DNA of 64,000 nucleotides from Paracraurococcus sp042666655 (GCF_042666655.1 NZ_JBHTDE010000008.1:1-64000), one strand, 5' to 3'. Shown: positions 44,347 through 53,241, counted from the first letter of the stretch. The notes: generated by a model from the letters alone, not told the origin. Program-made: numbers and translations.

Positions 44347-45083
44347 ACCCGGCCGAGATCCGCCTGACCGACCTCACCGTCTCCCATGCCAGGCGGCCGG
44401 CGGTGCATCATGTCTCGGGCCGCTTCATGCCGGGTAGCCTGACCGCGGTGGTCGGGCCGAACGGCGCCGGCAAGTCCACCCTGCTGCGCGCGCTGGCCGG
44501 GCTGCACCGGCCGGAGGCGGGCCGGATCGAGGGTGCCGCCGGGCAGGTCGCGCTGCTGCCGCAGGCCGCGGCGCTCGACCGCGGATTCCCCATCGGCTGC
44601 CTCGACGTCGTGCTGTTCGGCCTGTGGGGCGAGACGGGCGCCTTCCGCGCCATCGGCCGGGCCGGTCGCGACCGCGCCGCGGCGGCGCTGGCCGCGGTGG
44701 GGCTCGATGGCTTCGCCGCGCGGCCGGTCGGCAGCCTTTCGGCCGGGCAGTTCCAGCGGGTGCTGTTCGCCCGGCTGCTGCTGCAGGATGCGCCGGTGAT
44801 CCTGCTGGACGAGCCCTTCAACGCGCTCGATGCCCGCACCGCGGCCGACCTGCTGGCCATGGTGCATCGCTGGCATGGCGAGGGGCGCACCGTGGTCGCG
44901 GTGCTGCACGACCTCGACCTGGTCCGCCGCGAATTCCCCGACACCCTGCTGCTGGCGCGCGATTGCCTCGGCTGGGGGGCGACCGGCGAGGTTCTGACCG
45001 CGGCCAACCGGTTGCGTGCGCGGATGATGGCCGAGGCCTGGTCGGCCGAGCCCGAGGCCTGCGAGCGGCGGGACGCCGCCTGA
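44343..45083 (+). CDS. znuC: Zinc ABC transporter ATP-binding protein
   Basis: A 246-residue ATPase of the metal-ion (ZnuC/MntB) class. Walker A is GPNGAGKST, the signature is LSAGQFQRVLFARLL and Walker B is VILLDEPFNALD, followed by the switch histidine in AVLHDLDLV. It powers zinc import through ZnuB with a periplasmic ZnuA. The Zur-like operator upstream supports zinc as substrate over manganese. Its ATG overlaps the microprotein stop, and its stop overlaps the likely CTG start of znuB. No znuA gene is in the window. Confidence 0.9.
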   Translation: MNPAEIRLTDLTVSHARRPAVHHVSGRFMPGSLTAVVGPNGAGKSTLLRALAGLHRPEAGRIEGAAGQVALLPQAAALDRGFPIGCLDVVLFGLWGETGAFRAIGRAGRDRAAAALAAVGLDGFAARPVGSLSAGQFQRVLFARLLLQDAPVILLDEPFNALDARTAADLLAMVHRWHGEGRTVVAVLHDLDLVRREFPDTLLLARDCLGWGATGEVLTAANRLRARMMAEAWSAEPEACERRDAA

Positions 45084-45949
45084 TCCTCGACCTGCTGTTC
45101 ACGCCCTTCCTCGACTACGGCTTCCTGCGGCGGGCGCTGGTCGGGTGCCTGGCGCTGTCGGTGGCGGCGCCGGTGCTCGGCCTGTTCCTGATGCTGCGCC
45201 GGATGAGCCTGACCGCCGACGTGCTGGGGCATGGCATCCTGCCCGGCGTCGCGGCCGGCTTCCTGCTGGCCGGGCTGTCGCTGCCGGCCATGGCGGCCGG
45301 CGGGCTGGTCGCGGGCCTCGCGGTCGCGGTTGGGGCAGGGGCCCTGTCGCGGGCGACCGGCGGGCGGGAGGATGCCTCGCTGGCGGCGCTCTACCTGGTG
45401 GCGTTGGCGGCGGGCGTGGCGATGGTGTCCTGGCGCGGCGGGGCGGTCGAGCTCACCAACCTGCTGTTCGGCAGCGTGCTGGGGGTGGACGACGCGGCGC
45501 TGCTGCTGATGGCGGGCAGCGCCACCGTCACGCTGGGCGCGCTGGCGCTGGCCTGGCGGCCGCTGGTGCTGGAATGCTTCGATCCCGGCTTCGCCCAGGC
45601 GGTCGGCGCGCGGGGCGCCTGGTGGCACATGGGCTTCCTGGCCCTGGTGGTGCTGAACCTGATCGCCGCCTTCCAGGCGCTGGGCACGCTGATGGCGGTG
45701 GGGCTGATGATGCTGCCGGCGATCGCCGCGCGGCACTGGGCGCGCAGCGTCGGCGGCATGGCCTATGCGGCGGTGGGAATCGCGGCCTGCAGCGCCTATG
45801 CCGGGCTGCTGCTGTCCTTCCATGCCGACGTGCCGAGCGGGCCTGCCGTGGTGCTGGCGGCGGGACTGTGCTGGCTGGTCTCCACGGCGTGCGGCCCGGT
45901 GGACGGGCTGCTTGGCCGGCTGCTGCGGCGGCCGCATCTGGCGGGGTGA
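45080..45949 (+). CDS. znuB: Zinc ABC transporter permease, apparent CTG start
   Basis: A 289-residue membrane protein of the ABC-3 family: DYGFLRRALVGCLALSVAAP, then MSLTADVLGHGILPGVAAGF, and about eight hydrophobic segments. Homologues begin just before the LDLLFTPFLDYGF stretch, but no ATG, GTG or TTG exists there. The codon in the right place is a CTG at 45080 that overlaps the znuC stop (CTGA), the position usually held by ATGA. The next standard start (GTG at 45161) would cut into the first membrane helix. A CTG start, or an A-to-C change tolerated through coupling, is the best reading. Confidence 0.82.
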   Translation: MILDLLFTPFLDYGFLRRALVGCLALSVAAPVLGLFLMLRRMSLTADVLGHGILPGVAAGFLLAGLSLPAMAAGGLVAGLAVAVGAGALSRATGGREDASLAALYLVALAAGVAMVSWRGGAVELTNLLFGSVLGVDDAALLLMAGSATVTLGALALAWRPLVLECFDPGFAQAVGARGAWWHMGFLALVVLNLIAAFQALGTLMAVGLMMLPAIAARHWARSVGGMAYAAVGIAACSAYAGLLLSFHADVPSGPAVVLAAGLCWLVSTACGPVDGLLGRLLRRPHLAG

Positions 45950-46000
45950 AGCGCGGGCGGCGTCCGGGCTAGGCTGCTGCCGTCCAGGAAGGAGCCAGCC

Positions 46001-46453
46001 ATGCCTGACCTTGCCCCCATCATTCGCCTGCCCGGGGAAGGCACGCCCAACCACGCCTTCGGCGAGCGGCTGATCCGCATCCGCTCCAGCGAGACCGCCG
46101 GCCGCTTCGCGCTGATCGAGGAGCCGGTGCCGCCGGGCTGGGGACCGCCGCTGCACGTGCACCAGCGGGAGGACGAATTCTTCCAGGTGCTGGCCGGGAC
46201 GTTCCGCTTTCGCTGCGGCGATGCGGTGCTTCAGGGCGGGGCCGGAACGGCGGCCTTCCTGCCGCGCGGCATCCCGCACGGCTTCCGCAACATCGGCGCC
46301 ACGACGGGACGGCTGCTGGTCGGCCTCACCCCCGGCGGCTTCGAGGGGTTCTTCGAGGAGGCGGCGGCTGCCGGCGCCGCCGACGCGGCGGCGGCCGAGG
46401 CGATCGCGGCGCGCTACGGCGTGACCTATCTCGGGCCGCCGCTGCCGGCCTGA
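46001..46453 (+). CDS. Cupin domain protein
   Basis: A 150-residue single-domain cupin. The metal motif is HVHQREDEFFQVLAG (His-His-Glu) with the distal His in LPRGIPHGF. Such proteins include quercetinase-like dioxygenases and many of unknown role. AGGAGCCAGCC precedes the ATG. It converges on a binding-protein gene with only three bases between stops. It lies 51 bases downstream of znuB and might be cotranscribed, though nothing in the sequence ties it to zinc beyond position. Confidence 0.8.
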   Translation: MPDLAPIIRLPGEGTPNHAFGERLIRIRSSETAGRFALIEEPVPPGWGPPLHVHQREDEFFQVLAGTFRFRCGDAVLQGGAGTAAFLPRGIPHGFRNIGATTGRLLVGLTPGGFEGFFEEAAAAGAADAAAAEAIAARYGVTYLGPPLPA

Positions 46454-46456
46454 CGC

Positions 46457-48052
46457 CTACTTCGTCCGCTCGATGTTCCACATCACCGGGAAGCCGAAGT
46501 CGATCACGCCCTTCAGCTCTGCGCGCCAGACCGCCGGGCTGCGGAACTGCCCGTCCATCGGGAAGGTGACGTTCTCGATCGCCAGCGTCTGCAGCTCGGC
46601 CGCCAGTGCCTTGCGCTGCGCCGGGTCGCTGGACGCCACATAGCGGTCCAGCACCGGCTTCATCGCCTCGACGCAATAGCCCCAGGGCTGGTTGTTGGTG
46701 CAGTTGTAGCCGATGGCGACGTTCGACAGCGGGTCGGACAGGTCGAATCCGGTATAGATCACCGGCACCAGGTTCCAGCCGCCGCGCTCGATCGGCTCCC
46801 GCGCCACCCAGCGGCCGGCGATGGAGGACCAGTCGCCGGCCTGCACATCCAGGTTGAAACCGGCGCGCTTGAGCCTGTCGATCACCACCATGGCCATCGG
46901 GTTGATCAGCGCGCTGTCGGCCGGCTGCAGCAGGACGATGCGTTCGTTGGCGTAGCCGGCCTCCTTCAGCAGCGCCTTCGCGCGGTCGAGGCTCGGCGCG
47001 CGGATGATGTCGCCGCCGGCCTCGTTCGAATAGATCGTGCCGCACATGTAGACCGAGAGGCAGTCGGGCGAGGTCATCTCGGCCGGCAAGCCATGCGCCG
47101 CGACGATCTCGGTGCGGTCGAGCGCCGCCTGCAGCGCGCGCCGCATGGTGACGTTGTTGAAGGGCGCCAGGTGGTGGTTGATCGAGACGCCGCCCATGAT
47201 CTGGCTGATGCCGCCGGCCTGGGAGATCACCAGGTTGCGGTCGCGCTTGAAGCGCGGCAGGTAGTCGAAGGGCGCGTATTCCAGGTAGTCCACCTCGCCC
47301 TGGGTCAGCGCCGCGGCGCGCAGCGAGACATCGGGCAGGGTGACGAATTCCACGCGCTCGACCAGTGGGCGCTTGCCGCCGGCGAGGCCGTCCGCCGCTT
47401 CCTCGCGCGGGCGATAGGCCGGGTTGCGGCGGAAGAAGGTCTTCTCGCCGGGGACCCATTCGTCCTTCAGGAACAGGAAGGGGCCGCTGCCGACAACCTC
47501 CTTCACCGCCTGGGTCGGCGGCGTCGCATCGGCGATGCGGGCCGGCATGACGAAGGGGACGTGGACGCTCGGCTTGCCCAGCGCCTCGATCACATGGCCG
47601 AAGGGCTGGGCGAGCTCGAGGACGAAGCTGGAGGCATCGAGGATGCGGATCTCCTTCGTCGCCGCCATCAGCCGACGCCCGATCGAGTCGCGCTGGCCCC
47701 AGCGCTTGATGGACGCGACGGCGTCCCCGGCCGTGACCGGCGTGCCGTCATGGAATTCGAGGCCGGGGCGCAGCTTGAAGGTCCAGGCCATCCGGTCCGC
47801 GCTGGGCGTCCAGGATTCCAGCATCTGCGGCCGGTATTCGCCCTTGCCGTCCATGGCGACCAGGGTGTCGTAGACCATGTAGGCGAAGTTGCGCGTGACG
47901 AAGGACGGGCTGGCGATCGGGTCGAGGTTCTGCAGCCCGACATTCACCACCAGGCGCAGCGGCCGCTCGCGCGGCTGGGCCGATGCGGCGCCGGCCGCCA
48001 GTGTGAGCGCGGTGGCAGCCAGCAGGCCGCGCCAGATGCGGTGCCTCATCAT
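46457..48052 (-). CDS. ABC transporter substrate-binding protein, family 5 (peptide type)
   Basis: A 531-residue periplasmic binding protein. A Sec signal (GLLAATALTLAAGAASA) is followed by LVVNVGLQNLDPIAS, LEFHDGTPVTAGDAVASIKR and GSGPFLFL. It is a close paralogue of the protein at 16350-17921. It starts one base after the stop of the upstream deacetylase gene, so the two are expressed together. No permease or ATPase is adjacent. The ligand may be a peptide, opine, glycoside or other amide-containing compound. Confidence 0.87.
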   Translation of the reverse strand: MMRHRIWRGLLAATALTLAAGAASAQPRERPLRLVVNVGLQNLDPIASPSFVTRNFAYMVYDTLVAMDGKGEYRPQMLESWTPSADRMAWTFKLRPGLEFHDGTPVTAGDAVASIKRWGQRDSIGRRLMAATKEIRILDASSFVLELAQPFGHVIEALGKPSVHVPFVMPARIADATPPTQAVKEVVGSGPFLFLKDEWVPGEKTFFRRNPAYRPREEAADGLAGGKRPLVERVEFVTLPDVSLRAAALTQGEVDYLEYAPFDYLPRFKRDRNLVISQAGGISQIMGGVSINHHLAPFNNVTMRRALQAALDRTEIVAAHGLPAEMTSPDCLSVYMCGTIYSNEAGGDIIRAPSLDRAKALLKEAGYANERIVLLQPADSALINPMAMVVIDRLKRAGFNLDVQAGDWSSIAGRWVAREPIERGGWNLVPVIYTGFDLSDPLSNVAIGYNCTNNQPWGYCVEAMKPVLDRYVASSDPAQRKALAAELQTLAIENVTFPMDGQFRSPAVWRAELKGVIDFGFPVMWNIERTK

Positions 48053-48053
48053 C

Positions 48054-48890
48054 TCAGCGGCCTTCGTGATGGGTGGCCCAGGCCTCGGCGACCTGCGAGC
48101 AGTTGGCGAACCAGACGCCGGGGAATTCGCGCATCCAGGCGATCATCTCGCGCAGCAGCGCGATGCGGCTGGGCCGGCCGCTGACCTGCGGGTGCATGAC
48201 CAGGTTGTAGGTGCCGCCCCAGCGGTGGATCTCCTGGAATTCGGCCTGGAAGATCTCCTTCAAATGGCTGTTCGGGAAGATCGGCCGCGGCCCCTTGATC
48301 GAGAACAGCGCATAGGGCGCGTCGTCCAGGCTCCAGTGCCAGGGCAGCTCGATCGGCCCGGGGCGGCCGTCCGGCATGCTGTGGCGATAGGGGTTGATGT
48401 CGTCGAGCAGCGAGGAGTTGTAGACGAAGCCGTGCTTGTCGAGCAGGCGGATGAGGTTCTCGCTAGTCTCGCCGGCGGGCGAGCGGTAGCCCTTCGGCAC
48501 CACGCCGAGCTTCGACTTCAGCGCATGCAGCCCGCGCTCCATCTCCTCGACCTCCTTGGCGGTGTCGTCGAGCGCGATCCATTCATGGCTGTAGCTGTGG
48601 TGGCCGATCTCGTGCCCGGCCTCGAGGATCATCTCGCAGCGGCCGGTGTGGTTCTCGACCGTCCAGCCGGGGATGAAGAAGGTGGCGGGGACGCCGGCAT
48701 CCTCCAGCGTCTCGAGGATCTTCGGCACGCCGACCTTGGCGCCGTACTTCCCCTGGCTGAGGATGCCGGGGCGGCGGTGGTTCTCCGGGTCGCGCGCCAT
48801 CCACAGCGTCTCGGCGTCGAAGTCGAAGGTCAGCATCACGGCGACCCGGGCGCCGTTCGGCCAGTTCACGCGCATGTCGAAGGCAGGCAT
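48054..48890 (-). CDS. Polysaccharide deacetylase family protein (PuuE-like)
   Basis: A 278-residue NodB-fold hydrolase. The metal-binding Asp pair is in MLTFDFDAET, the His pair in HHSYSHEWIAL, and YRSPAGETSENL is the next family motif. The sequence style (PGILSQGKYGAKVGVPKIL) is that of the branch near allantoinase PuuE and peptidoglycan deacetylases. There is no signal peptide, so a cytoplasmic small-molecule amide such as allantoin or an N-acyl compound is more likely than a wall polymer. It is coupled to an orphan binding-protein gene, suggesting uptake and hydrolysis of one substrate. Confidence 0.85.
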   Translation of the reverse strand: MPAFDMRVNWPNGARVAVMLTFDFDAETLWMARDPENHRRPGILSQGKYGAKVGVPKILETLEDAGVPATFFIPGWTVENHTGRCEMILEAGHEIGHHSYSHEWIALDDTAKEVEEMERGLHALKSKLGVVPKGYRSPAGETSENLIRLLDKHGFVYNSSLLDDINPYRHSMPDGRPGPIELPWHWSLDDAPYALFSIKGPRPIFPNSHLKEIFQAEFQEIHRWGGTYNLVMHPQVSGRPSRIALLREMIAWMREFPGVWFANCSQVAEAWATHHEGR

Positions 48891-48909
48891 GGCTCGCTCC
48901 GTTCAGGGA

Positions 48910-49048
48910 CGGCAAGGTTGGGGAGGAAAGCATGTCCTCCCCAATCCCACCTTTGTTGTTTGTGAGTCGGCACCGACCGCGCGGCCGATGCCAAGCCCAC
49001 GGAAATAGAGGAGGGGTCCAGGGAGGATACCGCCTCCCTGGCCTTGCC
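48910..49048. repeat. Palindromic repeat copy E (full)
   Basis: The clearest example of the family. The left arm has hairpin GGTTGGGGAGGA ... TCCTCCCCAATCC, then TTTGTTGTTTGTGAG. The centre is CGGCACCGACCGCGCGGCCG. The right arm returns as CCCACGGAAATAGAGGAGGG, then GTCCAGGGAGGATACCGCCTCCCTGG, ending exactly at the stop of the SDR gene at 49049. Unlike copies B, D and F it lies between tandem minus-strand genes. Confidence 0.8.
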
Positions 49049-49849
49049 TTACCCCCTCGGAAAAGACGTCATTCCTTCATCATCCGGCGGCACATGCCGC
49101 CCCGCCAGCCAGCCGCCATCCACCGCGATCACCTGGCCGGTGACGTAGGAGGCATCTGCCGAGGCGAGGAAGGCGATCACCGCCGCCACCTCCTCGGGCC
49201 TGGCGGCGCGGCGCAGCGGCGTCGGCGCCAGCACCGCGCGGCGGTAGTAGTCGCGCGCCAGATGGCCCTCTGTCATCGCCGTCTCGATCACCCCGGGCGC
49301 GACGGCATTGACCATGATGCCGGCCGGGCCGAGCTCGGCCGCGAGCTGGCGCGTCAGCTGCGCCACGCCGGCCTTGGCGACGGCATAGGCGGTGGTGCCG
49401 GGCACGCCGGCGATGCCGAAGGTGGAGGACACCGAGACGATGCGCCCGCCCGGCCGCGGCAGGTGCGGCAGCATGGCGCGGGTGACGCGCAGCACGGATT
49501 TCAGGTTGGTGTCGATGAAGCGGTCGATCAGGTCGTCGTCGGACTCCGCCAGCGGCTTCGAGCCGCCGATGCCGGCATTGTTCACCAGGATGTCGATGCG
49601 GCCGAAGGCATCCACCGCGGCCTGGACGAGACGCTCGCCGGCGCCGCGCGCCACCAGGTCGATCTCCAGCGGCACGCCGCCGAGCGCCGCCGCCGTCGCC
49701 GCGACCTCCGGCAGCCGGTCCGCCAGCAGCACGCGCGCGCCATCGGCGGCGAGTCGCGCGGCGGTCGCAGCGCCGATGCCGCGCGCCGCGCCGGTGACGA
49801 TGGCGACGCGGCCGGCGAAGCGGGTGGGGTCAGGCAAGGCGCCCTCCAT
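49049..49849 (-). CDS. SDR family oxidoreductase
   Basis: A 266-residue classical short-chain dehydrogenase. The nucleotide motif is TGAARGIGAATA, NNAG is in ILVNNAGIGG, and the catalytic Ser and YxxxK are in SSTFGIAG and AYAVAKAG. The ATG at 49849 overlaps the preceding SDR gene by 20 bases. A TTG at 49837 has a better ribosome site (GGAGG five bases upstream, formed by the ATG-proximal bases), so the true start may be four codons later. It follows a second SDR in the same direction, and the substrate is unknown. Confidence 0.85.
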   Translation of the reverse strand: MEGALPDPTRFAGRVAIVTGAARGIGAATAARLAADGARVLLADRLPEVAATAAALGGVPLEIDLVARGAGERLVQAAVDAFGRIDILVNNAGIGGSKPLAESDDDLIDRFIDTNLKSVLRVTRAMLPHLPRPGGRIVSVSSTFGIAGVPGTTAYAVAKAGVAQLTRQLAAELGPAGIMVNAVAPGVIETAMTEGHLARDYYRRAVLAPTPLRRAARPEEVAAVIAFLASADASYVTGQVIAVDGGWLAGRHVPPDDEGMTSFPRG

Positions 49850-50606
49850 CGACCGGAATGGCAGTGCCGGTGATGAAGCCGGCGCCGTCGGACAGCAGGA
49901 ACAGCACCGTCTCCGCCACTTCCTCCGCGGTGCCGAAGCGGCCCATCGGATGGCGGGCGCGGAAGGCGGCCTCGCGCGCCGCGCGGGCGCTGGCGTCGCC
50001 GGCCGAGGCGAAGGTCGCCTCCAGCATCGGCGTCTCGATCGAGCCGGGGCAGACGCAATTGACCCGGATGCCCTCGGCCGCATGGGTCAGCGCCAGGCTT
50101 TTCGTCAGCATCACCACCGCGCCCTTGCTGGCGGAATAGGCGGGCAGGGTGGCCGAGCCGGCGATCCCGGCGGTCGAGGCGAAGAGCACCATCGCCCCGC
50201 CGCCCGCCGCGCGCATGGACGGCAGCAGCGCCCGCACCGTCAGCCAGGATCCCTTGACGTTGACGGCGAAGAGCCGGTCCCACTCGGCTTCCGTCACCGC
50301 CTCGACCGGCTTGGCCGGGCCGAGCATGCCGGCGGCGGCGACGAGCAGGGAAACGTGGCCGAGCGCCGCCGCGGCCTGCGCGGCGGCTTCGAGATCGGTG
50401 GCCGAGGTGACGTCGCCGGCGAAGGTCGCGGCACCGGGGCAGAGCGCGGCGGTCCCGGCCAGTCCCGCCGCGTCGCGGTCGAACAGCAGCAGCGCCGCGC
50501 CGTCGCGTGCCAGCCCCGCCGCCGTGGCGCGGCCAAGGCCCGAGGCGGCGCCGGTGACGAAGCCGACGCGTCCCGCGAACCGTCCGGCCACTCCGCCCTG
50601 CGCCAT
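49830..50606 (-). CDS. SDR family oxidoreductase
   Basis: A 258-residue classical short-chain dehydrogenase. TGAASGLGRATA binds the cofactor, AAAGMLG replaces the usual NNAG, and the catalytic residues are in STAGIAGS and AYSASKGA. The C-terminal end has GTAIPVDGGRLA. A GGGAG/GAGG site precedes the ATG at 50606. It overlaps the following SDR gene. The two differ enough to act on different substrates and could catalyse successive steps. Confidence 0.87.
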   Translation of the reverse strand: MAQGGVAGRFAGRVGFVTGAASGLGRATAAGLARDGAALLLFDRDAAGLAGTAALCPGAATFAGDVTSATDLEAAAQAAAALGHVSLLVAAAGMLGPAKPVEAVTEAEWDRLFAVNVKGSWLTVRALLPSMRAAGGGAMVLFASTAGIAGSATLPAYSASKGAVVMLTKSLALTHAAEGIRVNCVCPGSIETPMLEATFASAGDASARAAREAAFRARHPMGRFGTAEEVAETVLFLLSDGAGFITGTAIPVDGGRLA

Positions 50607-50666
50607 CGCCTCGCTCCCGCGCTGCACCGCCGTGATGGTGCGGCCATCCGGCGGGAGCGGCAAGCC

Positions 50667-51572
50667 TCAGGCGCGCGTCGCCAGCCGCTCGCGCGCCCGC
50701 ACCCGTTCGCGGTGCACGGTGTAGAGCCCGCTGCCGATGATCACCGCCGCACCCAGCAGCGTCCCGCCATCCGGCACCGCGGCGAAGATCAGCCAGCCGA
50801 GCGTGGTCGAGAACAGCAGCTGCACGTAGGAGAACGGCGCCAGCACCGAGGCCGCCGCCTGCCGGTAGGCCAGGATGACGACGTATTGCCCGAGCGAGGA
50901 GCAGATGCCGTGCGCCAGGCCGAGCCCGAGCTGCGCCAGGTCCGGCACCACGAAGCCGAAGGGGACCAGGGTCGAGAGGATGACCAGCCCGGTGCCGGCC
51001 GACCACAGCACCGTCGTCTCGGTGCGGTCGCCCGCGCCCATGCGGCGGGTGATGACGATGGTCGCCGCCCAGCACAACGCCGAGGCCAGGGGGAACAGCG
51101 CCGCCGACTGGATCGCGCCGCTGCCCGGGCGGATGACGATCAGCACGCCGAGGAAGCCGGCCGCGACGGCCGCCCAGCGCCGCAGGCCGACCTTCTCGCC
51201 GAGGAAGACGATCGACAGCGCGGTGACGAAGCCGGGCGAGATATAGGTGATCGCCGTGGCTTCCGCGATCTGCAGATGCCCCAGCCCGGCCACGAAGAGC
51301 ACGGCGGAACCCACCAGCGTGACGCCGCGCAGCAGTTGCAGGCGCAGCCGCTTCGGCCGTTGCCGCAGCACCCGGCCATGCGCCGCCAGCCCCACCGCCA
51401 GCACGACGAAGACGATGTAGCGCAGCCAGGCGATCTCCACCGCCGGCAGGCCCTGCAGCCGGAGCAGCTTCGCCATGGCATCGGAGACCGAGAACAACAC
51501 CACGGAGGCGACGATGAGGAGGATGCCGCGCAGCACCCGTTCGGGCGCCGCGTCGGTGGTGGTCGCGCTCAA
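50667..51572 (-). CDS. EamA/DMT family transporter
   Basis: A 301-residue ten-segment membrane protein with two EamA repeats (VLFSVSDAMAKLLRL, then FPLASALCWAATIVITRRM). The start is a TTG at 51572, seven bases after AAGGA. The frame continues upstream with no better start. It is a paralogue of the exporter at 40538. It stands 60 bases upstream of the SDR pair in the same direction. Confidence 0.85.
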   Translation of the reverse strand: MSATTTDAAPERVLRGILLIVASVVLFSVSDAMAKLLRLQGLPAVEIAWLRYIVFVVLAVGLAAHGRVLRQRPKRLRLQLLRGVTLVGSAVLFVAGLGHLQIAEATAITYISPGFVTALSIVFLGEKVGLRRWAAVAAGFLGVLIVIRPGSGAIQSAALFPLASALCWAATIVITRRMGAGDRTETTVLWSAGTGLVILSTLVPFGFVVPDLAQLGLGLAHGICSSLGQYVVILAYRQAAASVLAPFSYVQLLFSTTLGWLIFAAVPDGGTLLGAAVIIGSGLYTVHRERVRARERLATRA

Positions 51573-51688
51573 TGCGGTGTCCTTGCCGGCGACTCCAGCA
51601 TAGGGCGTGGGTCGGGCGAAGTCCCGCGATCCGCGCTTCACGATTCTTCCCGTGCTAGCGTTCCCGGCAAAGCCGGGGAGGGCGCCCT

Positions 51689-52528
51689 GTGACCACCATC
51701 CTGCAGATCTCGGACACGCATCTCTCGCCGCGGACGCCGCTGTTCCGGCGGAACCTGGCACTGCTCGGCACCTGGGCGGCGACGGCGCGGCCCGACCTGA
51801 TCGTGGTGACCGGCGACCTGTCGCTGGATGGCGCCGACCGGGACGCGGACCTGGAATTCGCCGCCGGCCTGCTGCGCGCCCTGCCGGCGCCGCTGCTGGT
51901 GCTGCCGGGCAACCACGATGTCGGCAGCGACCCGCGCACCATGCCGACCCAGCCGGTCGACGCGGCGCGGCTGGCCCGCTTCCGCCGGCTGGCCGGGGCG
52001 GACATGTGGGCGCAGGACCTGCCGGGCTGGCGGCTCGTCGGGCTGAACACCGAGATCATGGGTACCGACCTGGCGGAAGAGGCGGCGCAGGCCGGCTTCA
52101 TCGCGGACGTCGCCGCCGGCATCGGCGATCGCCGCCTCGTCGTCTTCCTGCACACCCCGGCCTTCACCTCCGCGCCGGACGATCCGGCTTTCGACTACTG
52201 GTCGGTGGCGCCGGAAGCGCGGGCCGCGCTGCGCCCGTTGCTCCATCATCCCGGGCTGCGCCTGGTCGGTTCCGGCCACCTGCACCTGCACCACCAATTC
52301 GCCCGCGGCGCGGTGCGCTATGCCTGGGCGCCGCCGGTCTCCTTCCTGTGTGAGCCGGAGACGCAGCCGGGCCTGCCGGGGGAGCGGCTGCCCGGCGCGC
52401 TGCTGCACCGGCTCGGCGTGGATGCGGCGGAGACCGCCCTGGTCTCGCCGGCGGGGATCGAGCATCACTGGCTGGCCGCGGTGCGGCCCGAAACCTATCC
52501 ACGCCGGGACGAGGACGCCTCTGCATGA
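51689..52528 (+). CDS. Calcineurin-like metallophosphoesterase (CpdA-like)
   Basis: A 279-residue two-metal phosphoesterase. The motifs come in order: ISDTHLSP, VVTGDLSLDG, LPGNHDVG, FLHTPAF and GSGHLHLHHQ. The pattern resembles cyclic-nucleotide and small phosphodiester hydrolases. GGGGAGGG precedes a GTG start at 51689. Its stop overlaps the ATG of the next gene (ATGA), so the ModA-like protein is coexpressed. It is divergent from the DMT exporter. Confidence 0.88.
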   Translation: MTTILQISDTHLSPRTPLFRRNLALLGTWAATARPDLIVVTGDLSLDGADRDADLEFAAGLLRALPAPLLVLPGNHDVGSDPRTMPTQPVDAARLARFRRLAGADMWAQDLPGWRLVGLNTEIMGTDLAEEAAQAGFIADVAAGIGDRRLVVFLHTPAFTSAPDDPAFDYWSVAPEARAALRPLLHHPGLRLVGSGHLHLHHQFARGAVRYAWAPPVSFLCEPETQPGLPGERLPGALLHRLGVDAAETALVSPAGIEHHWLAAVRPETYPRRDEDASA

Positions 52529-53208
52529 ACACCCCACCGATCCGTGTCCTCTCGACCCTTGGCGTGCTCGGCGTGGTGCGGGACCTGCTGCCGGCGGCGG
52601 AGGCGGCGGGCTACCGACCGGAGATCCGCTTCGACCCCACCGCCCGGCTGGTGGCGGCGATCGAGGCGGGGGAGCGGGCCGACATCGCCATCCTGACCGC
52701 CGAGGGGATCGCGGCGCAGGCGGCCGCCGGCGTGCTGGACGGCGCGAGCCGGGTCGATCTCTGCCGCTCCTCGGTCGGTGTCGCGGTGCGGGCCGGTTCG
52801 CGGCATCCGGACATCTCGACGCCGGAGGCCTTCCGCGCCGCGCTGCTGGCGGCGCCGACGCTGGCCTATTCCCGCGCCGGGGCCAGCGGCATCTTCTTCG
52901 CCGGGCTGATCGAACGCCTGGGCATCGCGGCAGAGGTGAATGCCAAGGCGACCGTCATCCCGCAGGGCTTCACCGCGGAATTGTCGGCGCGCGGCGAGGT
53001 GGTGCTGGCGATCCAGCAGGTCAGCGAGCTGATGGCGGTCGAGGGCGTCGAGATCGTCGGCCCGGTGCCGGAGGCGATCAACACCCGCGCGGTCTTCGCG
53101 GGGGCGTTGTTCGCCGGCGCCGATCCACGGGCGGCGGCGTTGCTGGAATGGCTGGCCGCGGCGCTGACGCCGGACCTGCTGCGCGCCGGCGGGCTGGAGC
53201 CGGCCTGA
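52525..53208 (+). CDS. ModA-like substrate-binding-fold protein without signal peptide
   Basis: A 227-residue protein with the fold of molybdate-binding proteins: VLSTLGVLGVVRDLLP, then ADIAILTAEGI, LAYSRAGASGIFFAGL and VVLAIQQVSELM. No signal peptide or lipobox is present at the start fixed by the ATGA overlap, so it should stay in the cytoplasm, unlike transport ModA. It may be a ligand sensor or a former transport protein. Its partner gene encodes a metallophosphoesterase. Confidence 0.75.
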   Translation: MNTPPIRVLSTLGVLGVVRDLLPAAEAAGYRPEIRFDPTARLVAAIEAGERADIAILTAEGIAAQAAAGVLDGASRVDLCRSSVGVAVRAGSRHPDISTPEAFRAALLAAPTLAYSRAGASGIFFAGLIERLGIAAEVNAKATVIPQGFTAELSARGEVVLAIQQVSELMAVEGVEIVGPVPEAINTRAVFAGALFAGADPRAAALLEWLAAALTPDLLRAGGLEPA

Positions 53209-53217
53209 AACGAGAAA

Positions 53218-53241
53218 GGCCCCGCCGTCGCCGGCGGGGCC
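53218..53241. terminator. Bidirectional terminator between ModA-like gene and glnA
   Basis: GGCCCCGCCG and CGGCGGGGCC form a perfect 10-bp stem with a TCGC loop, nine bases after the plus-strand stop. The plus side is followed by CTCCCTT and the minus side by TTTCTCGTTTC, so it can serve both converging transcripts. Confidence 0.8.
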
